A stretch of DNA of 64,000 nucleotides, taken from assembly GCF_028551255.1 (NCBI RefSeq), contig NZ_CP117029.1, forward strand, positions 186,001-250,000, read 5' to 3'. Made by a program: the position numbers and the translations under genes. Under the pieces are notes generated by a model that saw only the letters and a program-made list of their open reading frames with translations, was not told the DNA's origin and did no database searches. Shown here piece by piece: positions 46,686 to 56,700 of this stretch (its first letter is position 1; every line of letters starts with the position of its first letter). Source of the stretch: Vibrio tubiashii (GTDB lineage Bacteria > Pseudomonadota > Gammaproteobacteria > Enterobacterales > Vibrionaceae).

Positions 46686-47477
46686 ATGACGCCAGATGTT
46701 TTATTCCAACAGTTATGGAATGACTATATTCAACGCTTATGTCCCTCTGCTGAACAAGTCCACCAACTTCTGCAAGAAGACGAAGCGCTGATCAATGACC
46801 ACATTGCTCTGCGCACTTTCAATGTAGAACCTCTGGGCATTGCGACCCTTGCACAACCATTCTTAGACGTAGGCTACAAGCCGTGCGGTGACTATGTGTT
46901 TGAAAGCAAGAAGCTTGTTGCTAAACACTATGAACACCCAGACCCAAAACAGCCTAAAGTGTTTATCAGTGAACTGAAGGTTGAAGAGTGTTCTGCCGAG
47001 CTACAAACTATTGTCGCTAAGCTTGTCGAGCAATTGGACACCAGTAAGCTAAAAGGTCATGAGTTCTTGTATGGCGGTCGTTTATGGGATATCAGCTTCT
47101 CTGACTTCCAGACGTTAGCGAAAGAAAGTGAGTACGCTTCTTGGCTGGCAGCACATGGTTATGGCGCCAACCACTTTACGGTTAGCGTCAATCAGCTTAA
47201 CGCTTTTGAAGAAGTGAAAGGTGTCAATGATCACCTACGCGATTCCGGCTTTACCATCAATGAGTTTGGTGGCGAAGTGAAGGGGTCTCCTGATGTGCTG
47301 CTAGAGCAATCTTCAACGATGGCGGATAAAGTAGCGGTAACCTTCACGGAAGGTACAGAGATTATCCCGGGTGGTTTCTACGAGTTTGCTAAGCGATACC
47401 CAATGAGCAACGGTGAACTTTATCCAGGGTTTGTCGCTGCCTCTGCTGATAAGATCTTCGAGAGTACTAACGGCTAG
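46686..47477 (+). CDS. DUF1338 metalloprotein (2-oxoadipate dioxygenase/decarboxylase-like)
   Basis: The 263-residue protein belongs to DUF1338. Larger members (HglS type) are iron-dependent enzymes turning 2-oxoadipate into 2-hydroxyglutarate. Here DHIALRTFN near residue 38 carries the first metal-type histidine, NHFTVSVNQL supplies another, and EIIPGGFYEFAKRY near residue 225 contains the likely glutamate ligand region. It is shorter than HglS, so the substrate may differ. It follows the ast genes on one strand, suggesting amino-acid catabolism. AAGGAGG precedes the ATG. Confidence 0.8.
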   Translation: MTPDVLFQQLWNDYIQRLCPSAEQVHQLLQEDEALINDHIALRTFNVEPLGIATLAQPFLDVGYKPCGDYVFESKKLVAKHYEHPDPKQPKVFISELKVEECSAELQTIVAKLVEQLDTSKLKGHEFLYGGRLWDISFSDFQTLAKESEYASWLAAHGYGANHFTVSVNQLNAFEEVKGVNDHLRDSGFTINEFGGEVKGSPDVLLEQSSTMADKVAVTFTEGTEIIPGGFYEFAKRYPMSNGELYPGFVAASADKIFESTNG

Positions 47478-47485
47478 GAAGAGCT

Positions 47486-47617
47486 GAGAACGGGCTGCGC
47501 CCTAGAGATGCGGGAACGCTGCGCTTCGAGAGAGTTTGATCTCGGATGTGGAAAGGTGTTCTATCTCGAAGGACGAAGTCCGCTCCGTAGCGTAGCGTTC
47601 TCGATTCTCGCATCCGA
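47486..47617. repeat. Dispersed palindromic element between DUF1338 and crp
   Basis: gagaacgggctgcgcccta at the left and gaaggacgaagtccgctccg with gattctcgcatccg at the right are imperfect inverted copies, the same words as in the elements at 19074 and 63441. This copy has no octamer array. It begins 8 bp past the DUF1338 stop codon. Confidence 0.8.
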
Positions 47618-47625
47618 TATAAACA

Positions 47626-47662
47626 AAAAGCCACCAATGTCTCCATTGGTGGCTTTTAAAAT
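47626..47662. terminator. Bidirectional terminator between DUF1338 and crp
   Basis: AAAGCCACCAATG / CATTGGTGGCTTT forms a thirteen-pair stem with a TCTC loop; T-rich sequence follows on both strands. It can end crp and the opposing DUF1338 transcript. Confidence 0.92.
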
Positions 47663-47680
47663 TTTAGCGGTTAATCGAAA

Positions 47681-48313
47681 TTAACGAGTACCGTAAACCA
47701 CGATAGTTTTACCGTGTGCAGAAATTAGGTTCTGCTCTTCTAGCATTTTCAAGATACGACCTACTGTCTCACGAGAACAGCCAACGATTTGACCGATTTC
47801 TTGACGAGTGATCTTAATCTGCATGCCATCTGGGTGAGTCATCGCATCTGGTTGCTTCGCTAGGTTTAGTAGCGTTTGAGCAATACGGCCAGTTACGTCT
47901 AGGAATGCTAGGTCACCTACTTTTTGGCTAGTCACTTGTAGGCGGCTTGCCATTTGCGCAGATAAGCGCATTAGGATATCTGGGTTCACTTGGATAAGCT
48001 GACGGAATTTCTTAAATGAGATTTCCGCAACTTCACAAGGGGATTTAGCACGAACCCATGCTGTACGCTCTTGGTCTTCTTCGAATAGACCAAGTTCACC
48101 GATAAAGTCACCTTGGTTTAGGTAAGAAAGGATCATTTCCTTACCTTCTTCGTCTTTAATAAGAACCGCTACTGAACCTTTTACGATGTAGTACAAAGTT
48201 TCAGCTTTCTCGCCCGCGTGAATTAGCGTGCTTTTTGAAGGGTACTTATGAATATGACAATGTGAAAGAAACCACTCTAATGTTGGGTCGGTTTGAGGTT
48301 TACCTAGAACCAT
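47681..48313 (-). CDS. crp: cAMP receptor protein
   Basis: CRP is the global cAMP-dependent regulator. The 210-residue protein equals the family length: a cyclic-nucleotide domain with [20 protein letters not shown] contacting cAMP (about 72-91), a long dimer helix, and a C-terminal helix-turn-helix ([20 protein letters not shown], about 169-188). The HTH is essentially identical to E. coli, so DNA sites should be the same. A CRP-like site lies about 195 bp upstream, suggesting autoregulation. Confidence 0.99.
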   Translation of the reverse strand: MVLGKPQTDPTLEWFLSHCHIHKYPSKSTLIHAGEKAETLYYIVKGSVAVLIKDEEGKEMILSYLNQGDFIGELGLFEEDQERTAWVRAKSPCEVAEISFKKFRQLIQVNPDILMRLSAQMASRLQVTSQKVGDLAFLDVTGRIAQTLLNLAKQPDAMTHPDGMQIKITRQEIGQIVGCSRETVGRILKMLEEQNLISAHGKTIVVYGTR

Positions 48314-48506
48314 AATATCTCACTTCCTCTGCAGGGTACGCTTGCCGCTTTCCATATTTTAGCTAAGCCTTAATCAAGACTTACTAGGATAAGAGCACTT
48401 TACAAATGCTGCAAGCCAACTTGTGTTTCGGTAAGAAATAGTATCCTTTTTCGAAAACGATTTCTTGATTTTAATCGGGTACAACTGGGGTTTTAGTACG
48501 CAAAAC

Positions 48507-48522
48507 TGTGCACATGATCACG
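48507..48522. promoter_or_regulatory. CRP-like site upstream of crp
   Basis: TGTGC-ACATGA-TCACG matches TGTGA-N6-TCACA at 8 of 10 positions. It lies between the prkB stop and crp. Autoregulation of crp is established in E. coli. Confidence 0.6.
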
Positions 48523-48555
48523 GTATGAAAAGTAATCGTGTTCTAGCTGTGGGTA

Positions 48556-49425
48556 TTATCCAATTTTGCCCGTTTCGATGAGCTGTTGAAGTATCGGTTT
48601 AACGATTAGCTCCATGGCAAAACTCATCTTACCGCCAGGGACAACAATCGTGTTATGACGCGACATAAATGCCCCATCAATCATTGCCAGTAGATATGGG
48701 TAATCTACGTTTTTAATGCCTCGTAATCGGATAACAACAAAACTCTCATCTAAACTCGGAATGCCTTTGGCGTTAAGCGGGTTAGATGTGTCGACAGTAG
48801 GGACACGCTGAAAGTTAATATGAGTACGAGAAAATTGGGGAGTAATGTAGTTCAGGTAGTCATCCATTGAACGGACGATAGAGTCCATCACCGCTTCACG
48901 TGAGTGACCACGATCACGGGTATCTCGAACGAATTTCTGAATCCATTCAAGGTTCACGATAGGCACCATGCCAATCAGAAAATCAACATGCTGTGATACG
49001 TTAACCTCGCCATCGACAACACCGCCATGTAGACCTTCATAAAACAGTACGTCGGAGTTTTCTGGCAGATCTTGCCAAGGCGTAAAGGTGCCTGGCATTT
49101 GGTTGTATGGAACCGCTTCATCGAACGTATGCAGGTAACGGCGGATTTGACCGACGCCTTCTTGACCGTATTTGCGGAAGAACTCTTCAAGTCCATTGAA
49201 GTCGTTCGCCTGAGGGCCAAAGTAACTGATATGGCGACCTTGCTCACGTGCCTTACGGATTTCAACATCCATCTCAGGGCGCGTAAAGCGGTGGAAGCTA
49301 TCGCCTTCAACCCATGCAGGTTTAACGTTCATCATATTGAACATCTTGCGGAAAGCTTCAGAAGTCGTTGTGGTACCAGCTCCAGAGGAACCAGTAACCG
49401 CAATAATCGGGTGTTTTGCTGACAT
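48556..49425 (-). CDS. prkB: Phosphoribulokinase-like protein PrkB
   Basis: A 289-residue P-loop kinase resembling phosphoribulokinase, with Walker A GSSGAGTTTTSEAFRKMF at residues 12-29. The family is widespread in gamma-Proteobacteria that lack the Calvin cycle, so the true substrate is unknown. It lies between yheU and crp, near its place in E. coli (where yhfA intervenes). Complete. Confidence 0.93.
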   Translation of the reverse strand: MSAKHPIIAVTGSSGAGTTTTSEAFRKMFNMMNVKPAWVEGDSFHRFTRPEMDVEIRKAREQGRHISYFGPQANDFNGLEEFFRKYGQEGVGQIRRYLHTFDEAVPYNQMPGTFTPWQDLPENSDVLFYEGLHGGVVDGEVNVSQHVDFLIGMVPIVNLEWIQKFVRDTRDRGHSREAVMDSIVRSMDDYLNYITPQFSRTHINFQRVPTVDTSNPLNAKGIPSLDESFVVIRLRGIKNVDYPYLLAMIDGAFMSRHNTIVVPGGKMSFAMELIVKPILQQLIETGKIG

Positions 49426-49513
49426 GACAAACCTTGTCGTAATCTAATCCTTTAAACGAAAACCACTATAGCACGCTTTAGTGGTCAGTCACTGTATGCG
49501 ATGCGCTAAAGTA

Positions 49514-49726
49514 CTAAAACTTTCGTTTGAGTTGAATATCAACGGTTTCGTGCAGTTCAGAGAACACAACAACCGCTTCCCCTGATTCCAACTGGGTACG
49601 TATTTGATCGACTTTGTCTTGCAGCGAGATCTCGACATCCCCGTAGTCAGTCCCTTCACGCAGGACGAACTCACGAATGAGATTTTCTAGTGTTGCTGGC
49701 TCGATTTGTTGCCATGGAACGATCAT
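49514..49726 (-). CDS. yheU: YheU family protein
   Basis: The 70-residue protein begins [20 protein letters not shown] and contains [20 protein letters not shown], both near-identical to the YheU family. No function is known. It lies between yheT and prkB on the same strand, as in E. coli, and is probably co-transcribed with yheT 40 bp upstream. Confidence 0.93.
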   Translation of the reverse strand: MIVPWQQIEPATLENLIREFVLREGTDYGDVEISLQDKVDQIRTQLESGEAVVVFSELHETVDIQLKRKF

Positions 49727-49766
49727 AAATACCTCTTTATTTTATGATTTAGGCCAAGGTGATTGG

Positions 49767-50744
49767 CTACGCAGAGAGAGCCAAACTTTCATAGTATGCA
49801 GGTAGTGCCTCTTCGAGCCAAAACCTCGGTTTTAACGCACTGCCGGTAACAAAACCAACATGCCCACCTTGTTCAAACAGTCGGTAGTCAATGTTATCAG
49901 GCAAGACATATTTTGGAATCACAGCATCGGTCATGAACGGATCGTCTTTCGCATGGATGATCTGTGTGGGTAGAGTGATTTCTTTTAGGCGATGGATGCC
50001 CGAGCAGCGCTGATAATAGTCTTCTGCGTCCTTGAAACCATGTAGCGGGGCGGTGATCAGGTCATCAAACTCGTACAGTTTAGTCACGCGCTTGATGTTT
50101 TGATAGCTCAATCCAAGCTCCCCTTTCAGCAGTTGATGCTTTTGCAGTGCGCTTTTCTTCAGCGATGATAGGAGATAGTTTTTATACAGCTTGGAAAAGC
50201 CTTGTTCGATGCGCTCAGAGCAGGCAGACAGGTCGAGTGGCGCAGACACTATAGTGGCGGCATCAAGCAAAGGATCTTGATTGTATTTAGCGAGGTAGTT
50301 GGCCAGCATATTACCGCCAAGAGAAATCCCGACCGCGACTTTGGTTTGTTGTGGGAACAGCGAATCTAGATGCTCAAGGAAGAAACGGGCGTCTTCAACT
50401 TCTCCTGAGTGATAGGCGCGAGCAAGTTTGTTGGGCTTACCGCTACAGCCACGAAAATGCATCATCACCGACAGCCAGCCTTGCTTAGCAAAAGCATCCA
50501 TCAAACCATTAGCATACGGGCTGTAGAAACATCCTTCCAAACCGTGGAACAAAACAAAAATCGGCTTGTTTTTGGCTGACTTGCCATTGATATCTTCACT
50601 CCAAGCGATATCGAGGAAGTCTCCATCCGGAGTATCTAAGGTTTGCCAGATTGGTTCAAACAGGGCTTTTTTGCGAATAAAGCGCGGAGCAAGCGTTTGT
50701 AGGTGTGGGTTGGCTAATCCTTTAGCGGCAACAAAATGAGTCAT
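49767..50744 (-). CDS. yheT: YheT-type alpha/beta hydrolase
   Basis: A 325-residue alpha/beta hydrolase. The nucleophile elbow is VGISLGGNMLANYLAKY (serine near residue 140), the oxyanion region is LFHGLEGCFYSPYANGLMDA, and the catalytic histidine is in GGHVGFVTG near the C-terminus. The physiological ester is unknown. It lies in the yheS-yheT-yheU run, 21 bp after the TIGR02444 gene. Confidence 0.93.
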   Translation of the reverse strand: MTHFVAAKGLANPHLQTLAPRFIRKKALFEPIWQTLDTPDGDFLDIAWSEDINGKSAKNKPIFVLFHGLEGCFYSPYANGLMDAFAKQGWLSVMMHFRGCSGKPNKLARAYHSGEVEDARFFLEHLDSLFPQQTKVAVGISLGGNMLANYLAKYNQDPLLDAATIVSAPLDLSACSERIEQGFSKLYKNYLLSSLKKSALQKHQLLKGELGLSYQNIKRVTKLYEFDDLITAPLHGFKDAEDYYQRCSGIHRLKEITLPTQIIHAKDDPFMTDAVIPKYVLPDNIDYRLFEQGGHVGFVTGSALKPRFWLEEALPAYYESLALSA

Positions 50745-50765
50745 AACGGTTCCAAAGCTTAGGGC

Positions 50766-51245
50766 TTAGAGATTGGCAATATCGTCGATAGGTTCAGCGA
50801 AAGCCTCATACAGCTGTTCACCGCCTAATTGGCGGCAGTAACGTAAAGTAAGGGGCTCTGCGTGATTCACTGTAAGTTCAATACTGTTGATGCAATCGAC
50901 CAGATCAGATTGTTGCTGCTTTTCTAATTGCAGCTCAAATTGCAGTGATTCACGATACAAGGTATCTGGGAGGTGGAGCTTGAGTTTTCGTCTTAGCTCG
51001 CGGTAACTGTGCAGTAAGGCTTCTGAGCGCCCAAGACATTCTTCAACCTTGTGCCAGTCTTGCTCTTGAAAGCAAACCTGCTGCTCGTCGAGCCATTTAA
51101 GCAGCAGGAGTAGGTTAACGTTACCTTTGAAATGGTTTTGCAGATGGAGGCACGCCTCTTTTACTTCTCGCACACTGTAGTACTGCAAGCTAAATTGCCA
51201 CAACCGTTCCAGTGTTAAAGAAATAGCGACGTGCTTTGAACTCAT
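50766..51245 (-). CDS. TIGR02444 family protein
   Basis: The 159-residue, mostly helical protein matches the TIGR02444 plan: LWQFSLQYYSVREVKEACLH near the start, then NLLLLLKWLDEQQVCF and a Gln-rich amphipathic helix (residues ~123-140). No enzyme motif is seen and no function is known. Its start codon overlaps the yheS stop by four bases, so it is translationally coupled to the ABC-F gene. This gene is absent from the E. coli cluster. Confidence 0.85.
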   Translation of the reverse strand: MSSKHVAISLTLERLWQFSLQYYSVREVKEACLHLQNHFKGNVNLLLLLKWLDEQQVCFQEQDWHKVEECLGRSEALLHSYRELRRKLKLHLPDTLYRESLQFELQLEKQQQSDLVDCINSIELTVNHAEPLTLRYCRQLGGEQLYEAFAEPIDDIANL

Positions 51246-53164
51246 TGGCTATTGAACTCCTGCTCCATATTCTCTAGCTCTTCTTGCAGAGCCATCCATT
51301 CCATTTCGACATCTTCTAGCTCACTTTTGCTATTGGCCTGAATAGCTAACACTTCGTTAAGTTTAGCTTTATTTTCGGCATCATAAAGTGAGTTATCTGA
51401 TAATTGCGTTTCTGCTTCCGCAAGTTTAACGCCCAACTTATCCATTTTTTCTTCAAGTTTTGTCAGGTTTTTGCGAATTGGTGCCGTTTGCTTGCGGAAC
51501 TCGGCTTCACGACGTTTTTGGTCTTTCTTTGCCGCCGCGCTGTTTACAGAGCTTTTCTCTGGTTGCTGAGCTTGAGCCTCTCGGCGCTCGGCTTTTTGTT
51601 GTTCCGTCAACCACTTGTAGTAATCAGCTAGGTCGCCATCAAATGGTGCAACTTGGCGGTCATGTACAAGATACAAGTCATCTGTGGTTGCACGTAACAA
51701 GTAGCGGTCGTGCGAAACAATCACCATGGCACCTTCAAAGGTTTGCAGAGCCATCGTGAGCGCTTGACGCATATCCAAGTCAAGGTGGTTAGTTGGTTCA
51801 TCGAGAAGCAACAGATTAGGCTTTTGCCATACGATTAAAGCCAGTACTAGGCGTGCTTTCTCACCACCAGAAAATGGTGCGACTTTTTCTAGCGCTTTTT
51901 CACCTTGGAAGCCAAAACTGCCTAAATAGTTACGCAGTTCAAGCTCGTTCTTATCTGGGGCGATTTGCATCATATGTTGCAGTGGTGTTTCTTCAGGGTG
52001 CAGCGTTTCCAACTGGTGCTGAGCAAAGTAGCCAATCTTGACGCCTTGTGAGTAGGTTAAATCGCCGCCCTGAGGAATAAGTTCACGCGAGAGCAATTTG
52101 ATGAGCGTTGATTTACCTGCACCATTTCGACCGAGAAGACCAATGCGACTACCAGGGACTAGGTTAAGGCGAATCTTTTCTAAAATCAGATTGTCACCAT
52201 AGCCCGCCGACACTTCATCCATCATGATGATTGGGTTTGGCAATGCCTCGGGATCGCGGAACTGGAAACTGAACGGGTTATCAAGCTGCGCAGGTAGCAC
52301 TTTTTCCATACGCTCAAGAGCTTTAATACGGCTTTGTGCTTGGCGAGCTTTTGAGGCTTTATAGCGGAAGCGGTCGATATAACTTTGCATATGCGACATT
52401 TGCTTTTGCTGCTTTTCAAATTGAGCTTGCTGCAAGATAAGCTTTTGCGCGCGCTGATCTTCGAACGAAGAGTAGTTACCCGTGTACTCATTGAGTTGCT
52501 GGTTTTCGACATGAATAACGCGACCCACGATAGGATCTAGGAAATCACGGTCGTGAGAGATAAGGACAAGCGTGCCAGGGTAGTTCTGTAGCCAGCGTTC
52601 GAGCCACATAACAGCATCAAGATCTAAGTGGTTGGTTGGCTCATCGAGTAGCAAAAGATCCGAGCGACAAAGCAGTGCTTGTGCAAGGTTAAGGCGCATA
52701 CGCCAACCACCGGAAAACTGAGTGAGGTTCCAGCTCATCTGAACTTGGCTAAAGCCTAAACCATCGAGTAGCTCTGCGGCGCGTGCGCGAATACTGTAGC
52801 CACCAATGGTTTCAATCTTGCCATGGATTTCGGCGACCAAAGTGCCTTTATCCTGTTGCTCTGCCGTCTCCAGTTCTGATTCTAAGCGGCGGTATTCACG
52901 GTCACCATCAATGACATACTCAATCGCACTGCGCTCCAGTGCAGGGGTTTCCTGTGCCACCCAAGCCATTTCCCAGTGCGCCGGCTTACTGAAGTTACCC
53001 GCGTCAATAGAGAGTTCGTCTTTGATGAGGGCGAATAGGGTCGATTTACCACAACCGTTTTTGCCGACTAGACCGACTTTATCGCCTGGGTGAATGGTCG
53101 CCGAAGCTTGATCTAAAAGTGGTTTGCCACCTCGAAGAAGCTGGATGCCAGAGAAGGTAATCAT
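51242..53164 (-). CDS. yheS: ABC-F ATPase YheS
   Basis: A 640-residue soluble protein with two ABC domains and no membrane part. Walker A motifs are GLVGKNGCGKST (about 33) and GLLGRNGAGKST (about 345); signatures are FSGGWRMRLNLAQALL and FSGGEKARLVLALI; both DEPTNHLDL Walker B motifs are intact. A charged linker and a C-terminal coiled coil (about 520-635) complete the ABC-F plan. Members act on ribosomes as translation factors. It heads the yheS to yheU run and is divergent from kefG. Confidence 0.96.
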   Translation of the reverse strand: MITFSGIQLLRGGKPLLDQASATIHPGDKVGLVGKNGCGKSTLFALIKDELSIDAGNFSKPAHWEMAWVAQETPALERSAIEYVIDGDREYRRLESELETAEQQDKGTLVAEIHGKIETIGGYSIRARAAELLDGLGFSQVQMSWNLTQFSGGWRMRLNLAQALLCRSDLLLLDEPTNHLDLDAVMWLERWLQNYPGTLVLISHDRDFLDPIVGRVIHVENQQLNEYTGNYSSFEDQRAQKLILQQAQFEKQQKQMSHMQSYIDRFRYKASKARQAQSRIKALERMEKVLPAQLDNPFSFQFRDPEALPNPIIMMDEVSAGYGDNLILEKIRLNLVPGSRIGLLGRNGAGKSTLIKLLSRELIPQGGDLTYSQGVKIGYFAQHQLETLHPEETPLQHMMQIAPDKNELELRNYLGSFGFQGEKALEKVAPFSGGEKARLVLALIVWQKPNLLLLDEPTNHLDLDMRQALTMALQTFEGAMVIVSHDRYLLRATTDDLYLVHDRQVAPFDGDLADYYKWLTEQQKAERREAQAQQPEKSSVNSAAAKKDQKRREAEFRKQTAPIRKNLTKLEEKMDKLGVKLAEAETQLSDNSLYDAENKAKLNEVLAIQANSKSELEDVEMEWMALQEELENMEQEFNSQ

Positions 53165-53335
53165 AATCTTTTGCTTTGTCTTTGCTCGTATTGCGACGAA
53201 TAGTAGGTTAGTTAACGAGTTATGTCGATCGTTGCGTTATTGCCACTAACAACGTATAACAAACTGATAACGATAAATGACAATAAAAACAGTCATAATT
53301 GGCTATTCATAACATTAAGGATTGCTGTCGAAGGA

Positions 53336-53923
53336 ATGCAGACTTTATCATCCGACAAGCCTAAAGTGTTGGTGCTTTATGCCCACCCAGAGTCACAGAC
53401 CTCTGTGGCTAATCAAATGATGATCAAGAAGATTGAATCGCTTGATCACGTCCTCGTGCACGATCTTTACGCGCATTACCCAGATTTTTTTATTGATGTT
53501 CCGGCAGAGCAGCAATTGCTTGAAGAACACGATGTGATTGTGTTCCACCATCCTCTTTATATGTACTCTTGCCCCGCTTTGCTTAAAGAGTGGTTCGACC
53601 GAGTTCTCGGTAAGGGGTTCGCCTACGGCAAGGGGGAAGCGCTGAAAGGAAAATACTGGCGCAGCGTGATTACCACCGGAGGCAAAGAAGAAGCTTTTGG
53701 GCGCTCCGGTTACAACCGTTATCCGCTCGATGAAATTCTGCAGCCGTTTGAGCTAACAGCGGCGCTGTGTCAGATGGAGTGGATTGAGCCTTTGGTGCTC
53801 TATTGGGCGCGTAATGTCAGTGAAATGGAACGCTATCAACATGCGGAGACCTATCGTCAATGGCTGAATAATCCATTGCTAACCTATACTGAACAAGTAG
53901 TAGGGGGTGGGAATGGCGCTTGA
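53336..53923 (+). CDS. kefG: Flavodoxin-like ancillary subunit of the KefB system
   Basis: KefG is a quinone-reductase-like protein needed for full activity of the KefB potassium/proton antiporter. The ATG at 53336 ([20 protein letters not shown]) gives 195 residues; the AAGGA is very close to it, but the longer frame from 53222 reads foreign sequence. [20 protein letters not shown] and [20 protein letters not shown] are family motifs. Its end overlaps the kefB start by 11 bp. Confidence 0.92.
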   Translation: MQTLSSDKPKVLVLYAHPESQTSVANQMMIKKIESLDHVLVHDLYAHYPDFFIDVPAEQQLLEEHDVIVFHHPLYMYSCPALLKEWFDRVLGKGFAYGKGEALKGKYWRSVITTGGKEEAFGRSGYNRYPLDEILQPFELTAALCQMEWIEPLVLYWARNVSEMERYQHAETYRQWLNNPLLTYTEQVVGGGNGA

Positions 53924-55709
53924 AAGTGATTTTCTCCAGAGTAGTGTGATCTTTCTGACGGCTGCGGTAATTGCCGTGCCGATTGCTCAGCGATTGGGTC
54001 TTGGCTCAGTGCTGGGCTATTTGCTTGCGGGTGTTGCTATTGGTCCTTGGGGGCTAGGTTTGATCCGCGATGTTGAGGCCATTCTCCATTTTGCTGAGTT
54101 TGGTGTCGTCCTGCTGCTGTTTCTGATCGGTTTGGAACTGAACCCGAAAAAGCTCTTACAAATGAAAGGCCCCATATTAGGGCTTGGCGGGGCGCAAGTT
54201 GTTGTCACTACTTTAGTTTTGTCATGTGTTGCTTATCTGGCAGGAACGTCTTGGCAAACCAGTCTTGTGATTGGCATGGGCTTAGCGCTGTCTTCTACCG
54301 CTATCGCCCTACGAGTCATCGAAGAACAAGGGTTAGCAGGTGGCGAGACCGGACAGTCTGGTTTTGCGGTTCTGTTATTCCAAGATATTGCGGTCATTCC
54401 CATGCTCGCGATTCTTCCGGTCCTAGCCGGGAATACAGCAGGTAACTGGCTCGATGCGTTGTGGATGCTAGGTGGTGTCGGTGGACTGCTGGTTGGTGGT
54501 CATTTCCTACTAAGACCTCTATTTCGTTATGTGGTGCTCAGTGGCGTTAGAGAATTGTTCACAGTCGCGGCACTGTTATTGGTCATTGGTATCGCGCTGC
54601 TGATGAAACAATTAGGTCTGTCTATGGCACTTGGCACCTTCTTAGCAGGAGTGCTGCTAGCAGAAAGCGAATATCGTCATGAACTTGAGATAGCGATTGA
54701 ACCATTTAAAGGTTTACTACTCGGTTTGTTCTTCATTGCAGTTGGTATGGCGGTCAACTTAGGACTATTGGCTTTAGAGCCTTTCACTGTATTAGCTGCC
54801 GTTGTCGGATTAGTTATCGTTAAGGGATTGATTCTTTACCTTCTGGCACGACTAGCGGGCAGCAGCGCCAAAGCTCGCAGCAAGATGGCAGCAATACTTA
54901 GCCAAGGTGGTGAGTTTGCTTTCGTTATCTTTACTGCCGCAAGCAGCGAAGGCTTAATCAACCAAGAGCAAACCGCCTTTTTGTTAGTGGTAGTGAGTTT
55001 GTCTATGGTCACGACGCCACTGCTGCTGATGGCACAAAATAAATGGTATGCCCGTGGCTTAAATACAGAATCAGTTGAGGCTCTGCGCAGTGATGTGATT
55101 AATAAGCAGCCAAGAGTCATCATCGCAGGCTTCGGTCGTTTTGGTCAGATCATTGGCCGTTTGATGTATGCCAACAAGATCAAAGTGACCGTCCTAGAAA
55201 GTGATGCCAGCCAAATCCAGTTGCTGCGTAAATATGGCTATAAAGTCTTTTATGGCGACGCGACTCAGCTCGATTTACTTCGTGCGGCGGGGGCAGATAA
55301 AGCAGAGGCCATGGTTATCTGTACTGATTCGCCAGACGAGATCATGCAAATAGTTGAGTTGTGCCAAACCCATTTCCCTGATTTGAAATTGCTGGCACGT
55401 GCTCGAAGTCGCGTCGAAGCTTATCAACTTCTGAGTCATGGGGTAGACAACTACTCCCGAGAAACCTTCTTAGGTGCCTTGGATCTTGGTCGTCAAACCT
55501 TGATCAATTTAGGCATGCATCCGTATCAAGCAAAGCGAGCGGAAGCGCATTTTAGAAAGCTTGATAATGCTATGCTCAAAGAATTGCTGCCTCAGCACAA
55601 TGATGACAAACAATTGGCCCAAAGAGCCAAAGAAGCCCGTAAAGAACTGGAAGAGATATTTGGTCGAGAGCTAGAGAGCGATCAACAAGCCAAAAACTTC
55701 TGGGATTAA
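53913..55709 (+). CDS. kefB: Glutathione-regulated potassium-efflux antiporter KefB
   Basis: KefB exchanges potassium for protons and acidifies the cytoplasm during electrophile stress. The ATG at 53913 ([18 protein letters not shown]) follows AGGGGG, and an upstream GTG at 53907 adds two residues. The 598-residue protein has about twelve membrane segments ([15 protein letters not shown]) and a C-terminal RCK domain with [20 protein letters not shown] (about 405-425) that binds nucleotide and glutathione adducts. Overlap with kefG means coupled translation. Confidence 0.96.
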   Translation: MALESDFLQSSVIFLTAAVIAVPIAQRLGLGSVLGYLLAGVAIGPWGLGLIRDVEAILHFAEFGVVLLLFLIGLELNPKKLLQMKGPILGLGGAQVVVTTLVLSCVAYLAGTSWQTSLVIGMGLALSSTAIALRVIEEQGLAGGETGQSGFAVLLFQDIAVIPMLAILPVLAGNTAGNWLDALWMLGGVGGLLVGGHFLLRPLFRYVVLSGVRELFTVAALLLVIGIALLMKQLGLSMALGTFLAGVLLAESEYRHELEIAIEPFKGLLLGLFFIAVGMAVNLGLLALEPFTVLAAVVGLVIVKGLILYLLARLAGSSAKARSKMAAILSQGGEFAFVIFTAASSEGLINQEQTAFLLVVVSLSMVTTPLLLMAQNKWYARGLNTESVEALRSDVINKQPRVIIAGFGRFGQIIGRLMYANKIKVTVLESDASQIQLLRKYGYKVFYGDATQLDLLRAAGADKAEAMVICTDSPDEIMQIVELCQTHFPDLKLLARARSRVEAYQLLSHGVDNYSRETFLGALDLGRQTLINLGMHPYQAKRAEAHFRKLDNAMLKELLPQHNDDKQLAQRAKEARKELEEIFGRELESDQQAKNFWD

Positions 55710-55727
55710 ACTAGTGAAACAAAACAG

Positions 55728-55922
55728 ATGAAAAAAAGATTTATCGCAGGCGCCAGCTGCCCTAAGTGTTCAGCACAAGACACTTTGCGCTGGTGGATAG
55801 AGAATAATATTGAGTTAGTAGAATGTGTTGAATGTGGTCACCAAGACCAACGTCAGCCTCAGTCCGTTGAGAAAACAGAGCATGGCGGTCAAGAAATGAT
55901 CGGCATTTTTAAGCCCGATTGA
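55728..55922 (+). CDS. yheV: YheV family zinc-ribbon protein
   Basis: A 64-residue protein with two cysteine pairs, CPKC (residues 11-14) and CVEC (33-36), forming a likely zinc ribbon, and an ending GQEMIGIFKPD typical of YheV. Function is unknown. It lies 18 bp after kefB and before slyD, as in E. coli, and is probably part of kefGB-yheV. Confidence 0.92.
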   Translation: MKKRFIAGASCPKCSAQDTLRWWIENNIELVECVECGHQDQRQPQSVEKTEHGGQEMIGIFKPD

Positions 55923-55971
55923 TTGTGTTTCTATAAATCATCCCCATAATACCCCCCGTAGAAAGTTAATA

Positions 55972-55997
55972 GACCTTAGTTTGGGCTAAGGTCCTTT
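55972..55997 (+). terminator. Probable terminator after kefGB-yheV
   Basis: GACCTTAG / CTAAGGTC with a six-base loop followed by CTTTATT, about 50 bp past yheV and immediately before the slyD ribosome site. The tail is only moderately T-rich. Confidence 0.6.
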
Positions 55998-56015
55998 ATT
56001 CTCCTTGGAGTAAAT

Positions 56016-56597
56016 ATGAAAATTGAAAAGAACGTAGTTGTAAGCCTTGCTTACCAAGTGAAATTGGAAGACGGTGTTGTTGTTGATCAGTCTACGGCTG
56101 ATGCGCCACTAGATTACCTACATGGCAACAACAACCTAATCACTGGTCTTGAAACAGCACTAGAAGGTAAGGAAGCAGGCGCTAAGTTCTCTGTAACCGT
56201 TTCTCCAGAAGAAGCATACGGTGAGCACAACGACGCACTTGTACAACGTGTTCCTGCAAATGTATTCCAAGGTGTTGAGCAAATCGAAGTAGGCATGCGT
56301 TTTCTAGCGGATACTGACCAAGGCCCAATCCCTGTAGAAGTGACTGAAGTTGATGGCGACGAAGTGGTTGTTGATGGTAACCACATGCTTGCGGGTCAAA
56401 CTCTGACTTTCGACGTTGAAGTTGTAGCGGTACGTGAAGCGACAGCAGAAGAAGTTGAGCACGGTCATGTTCACCAAGCTGGTGGCTGTGGTCACGACCA
56501 CGATCACGAAGGTGGTTGTTGTGGTGGCGAAGGCCATGATCACGGTGAAGAGAAGAAAGATGGCTGCTGCGGTGGCGGTAGCTGCGGTTCTCATTAA
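56016..56597 (+). CDS. slyD: FKBP-type peptidyl-prolyl isomerase and nickel chaperone SlyD
   Basis: SlyD isomerises proline bonds, acts as a chaperone and supplies nickel to hydrogenase. The 193-residue protein begins MKIEKNVVVSLAYQVKLEDG, has the FKBP domain interrupted by the insert-in-flap chaperone domain (about 70-130), and ends in a His/Cys-rich metal tail (GGCGHDHDHEGGCCGG onwards). A good terminator follows. Confidence 0.97.
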   Translation: MKIEKNVVVSLAYQVKLEDGVVVDQSTADAPLDYLHGNNNLITGLETALEGKEAGAKFSVTVSPEEAYGEHNDALVQRVPANVFQGVEQIEVGMRFLADTDQGPIPVEVTEVDGDEVVVDGNHMLAGQTLTFDVEVVAVREATAEEVEHGHVHQAGGCGHDHDHEGGCCGGEGHDHGEEKKDGCCGGGSCGSH

Positions 56598-56621
56598 TCC
56601 GTTAGCTTAGAACTAGATTGT

Positions 56622-56658
56622 AAAAGGCGTTTCCCGCTGTACGGGAAACGCCTTTTTT
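56622..56658 (+). terminator. Rho-independent terminator after slyD
   Basis: AAAAGGCGTTTCCCG / CGGGAAACGCCTTTT, a fifteen-pair stem with a five-base loop and a six-T tail. Confidence 0.95.
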
Positions 56659-56700
56659 GTTATTAACTTATCAGTCAACTCGTTGTTAGGAGAGCCGTCG

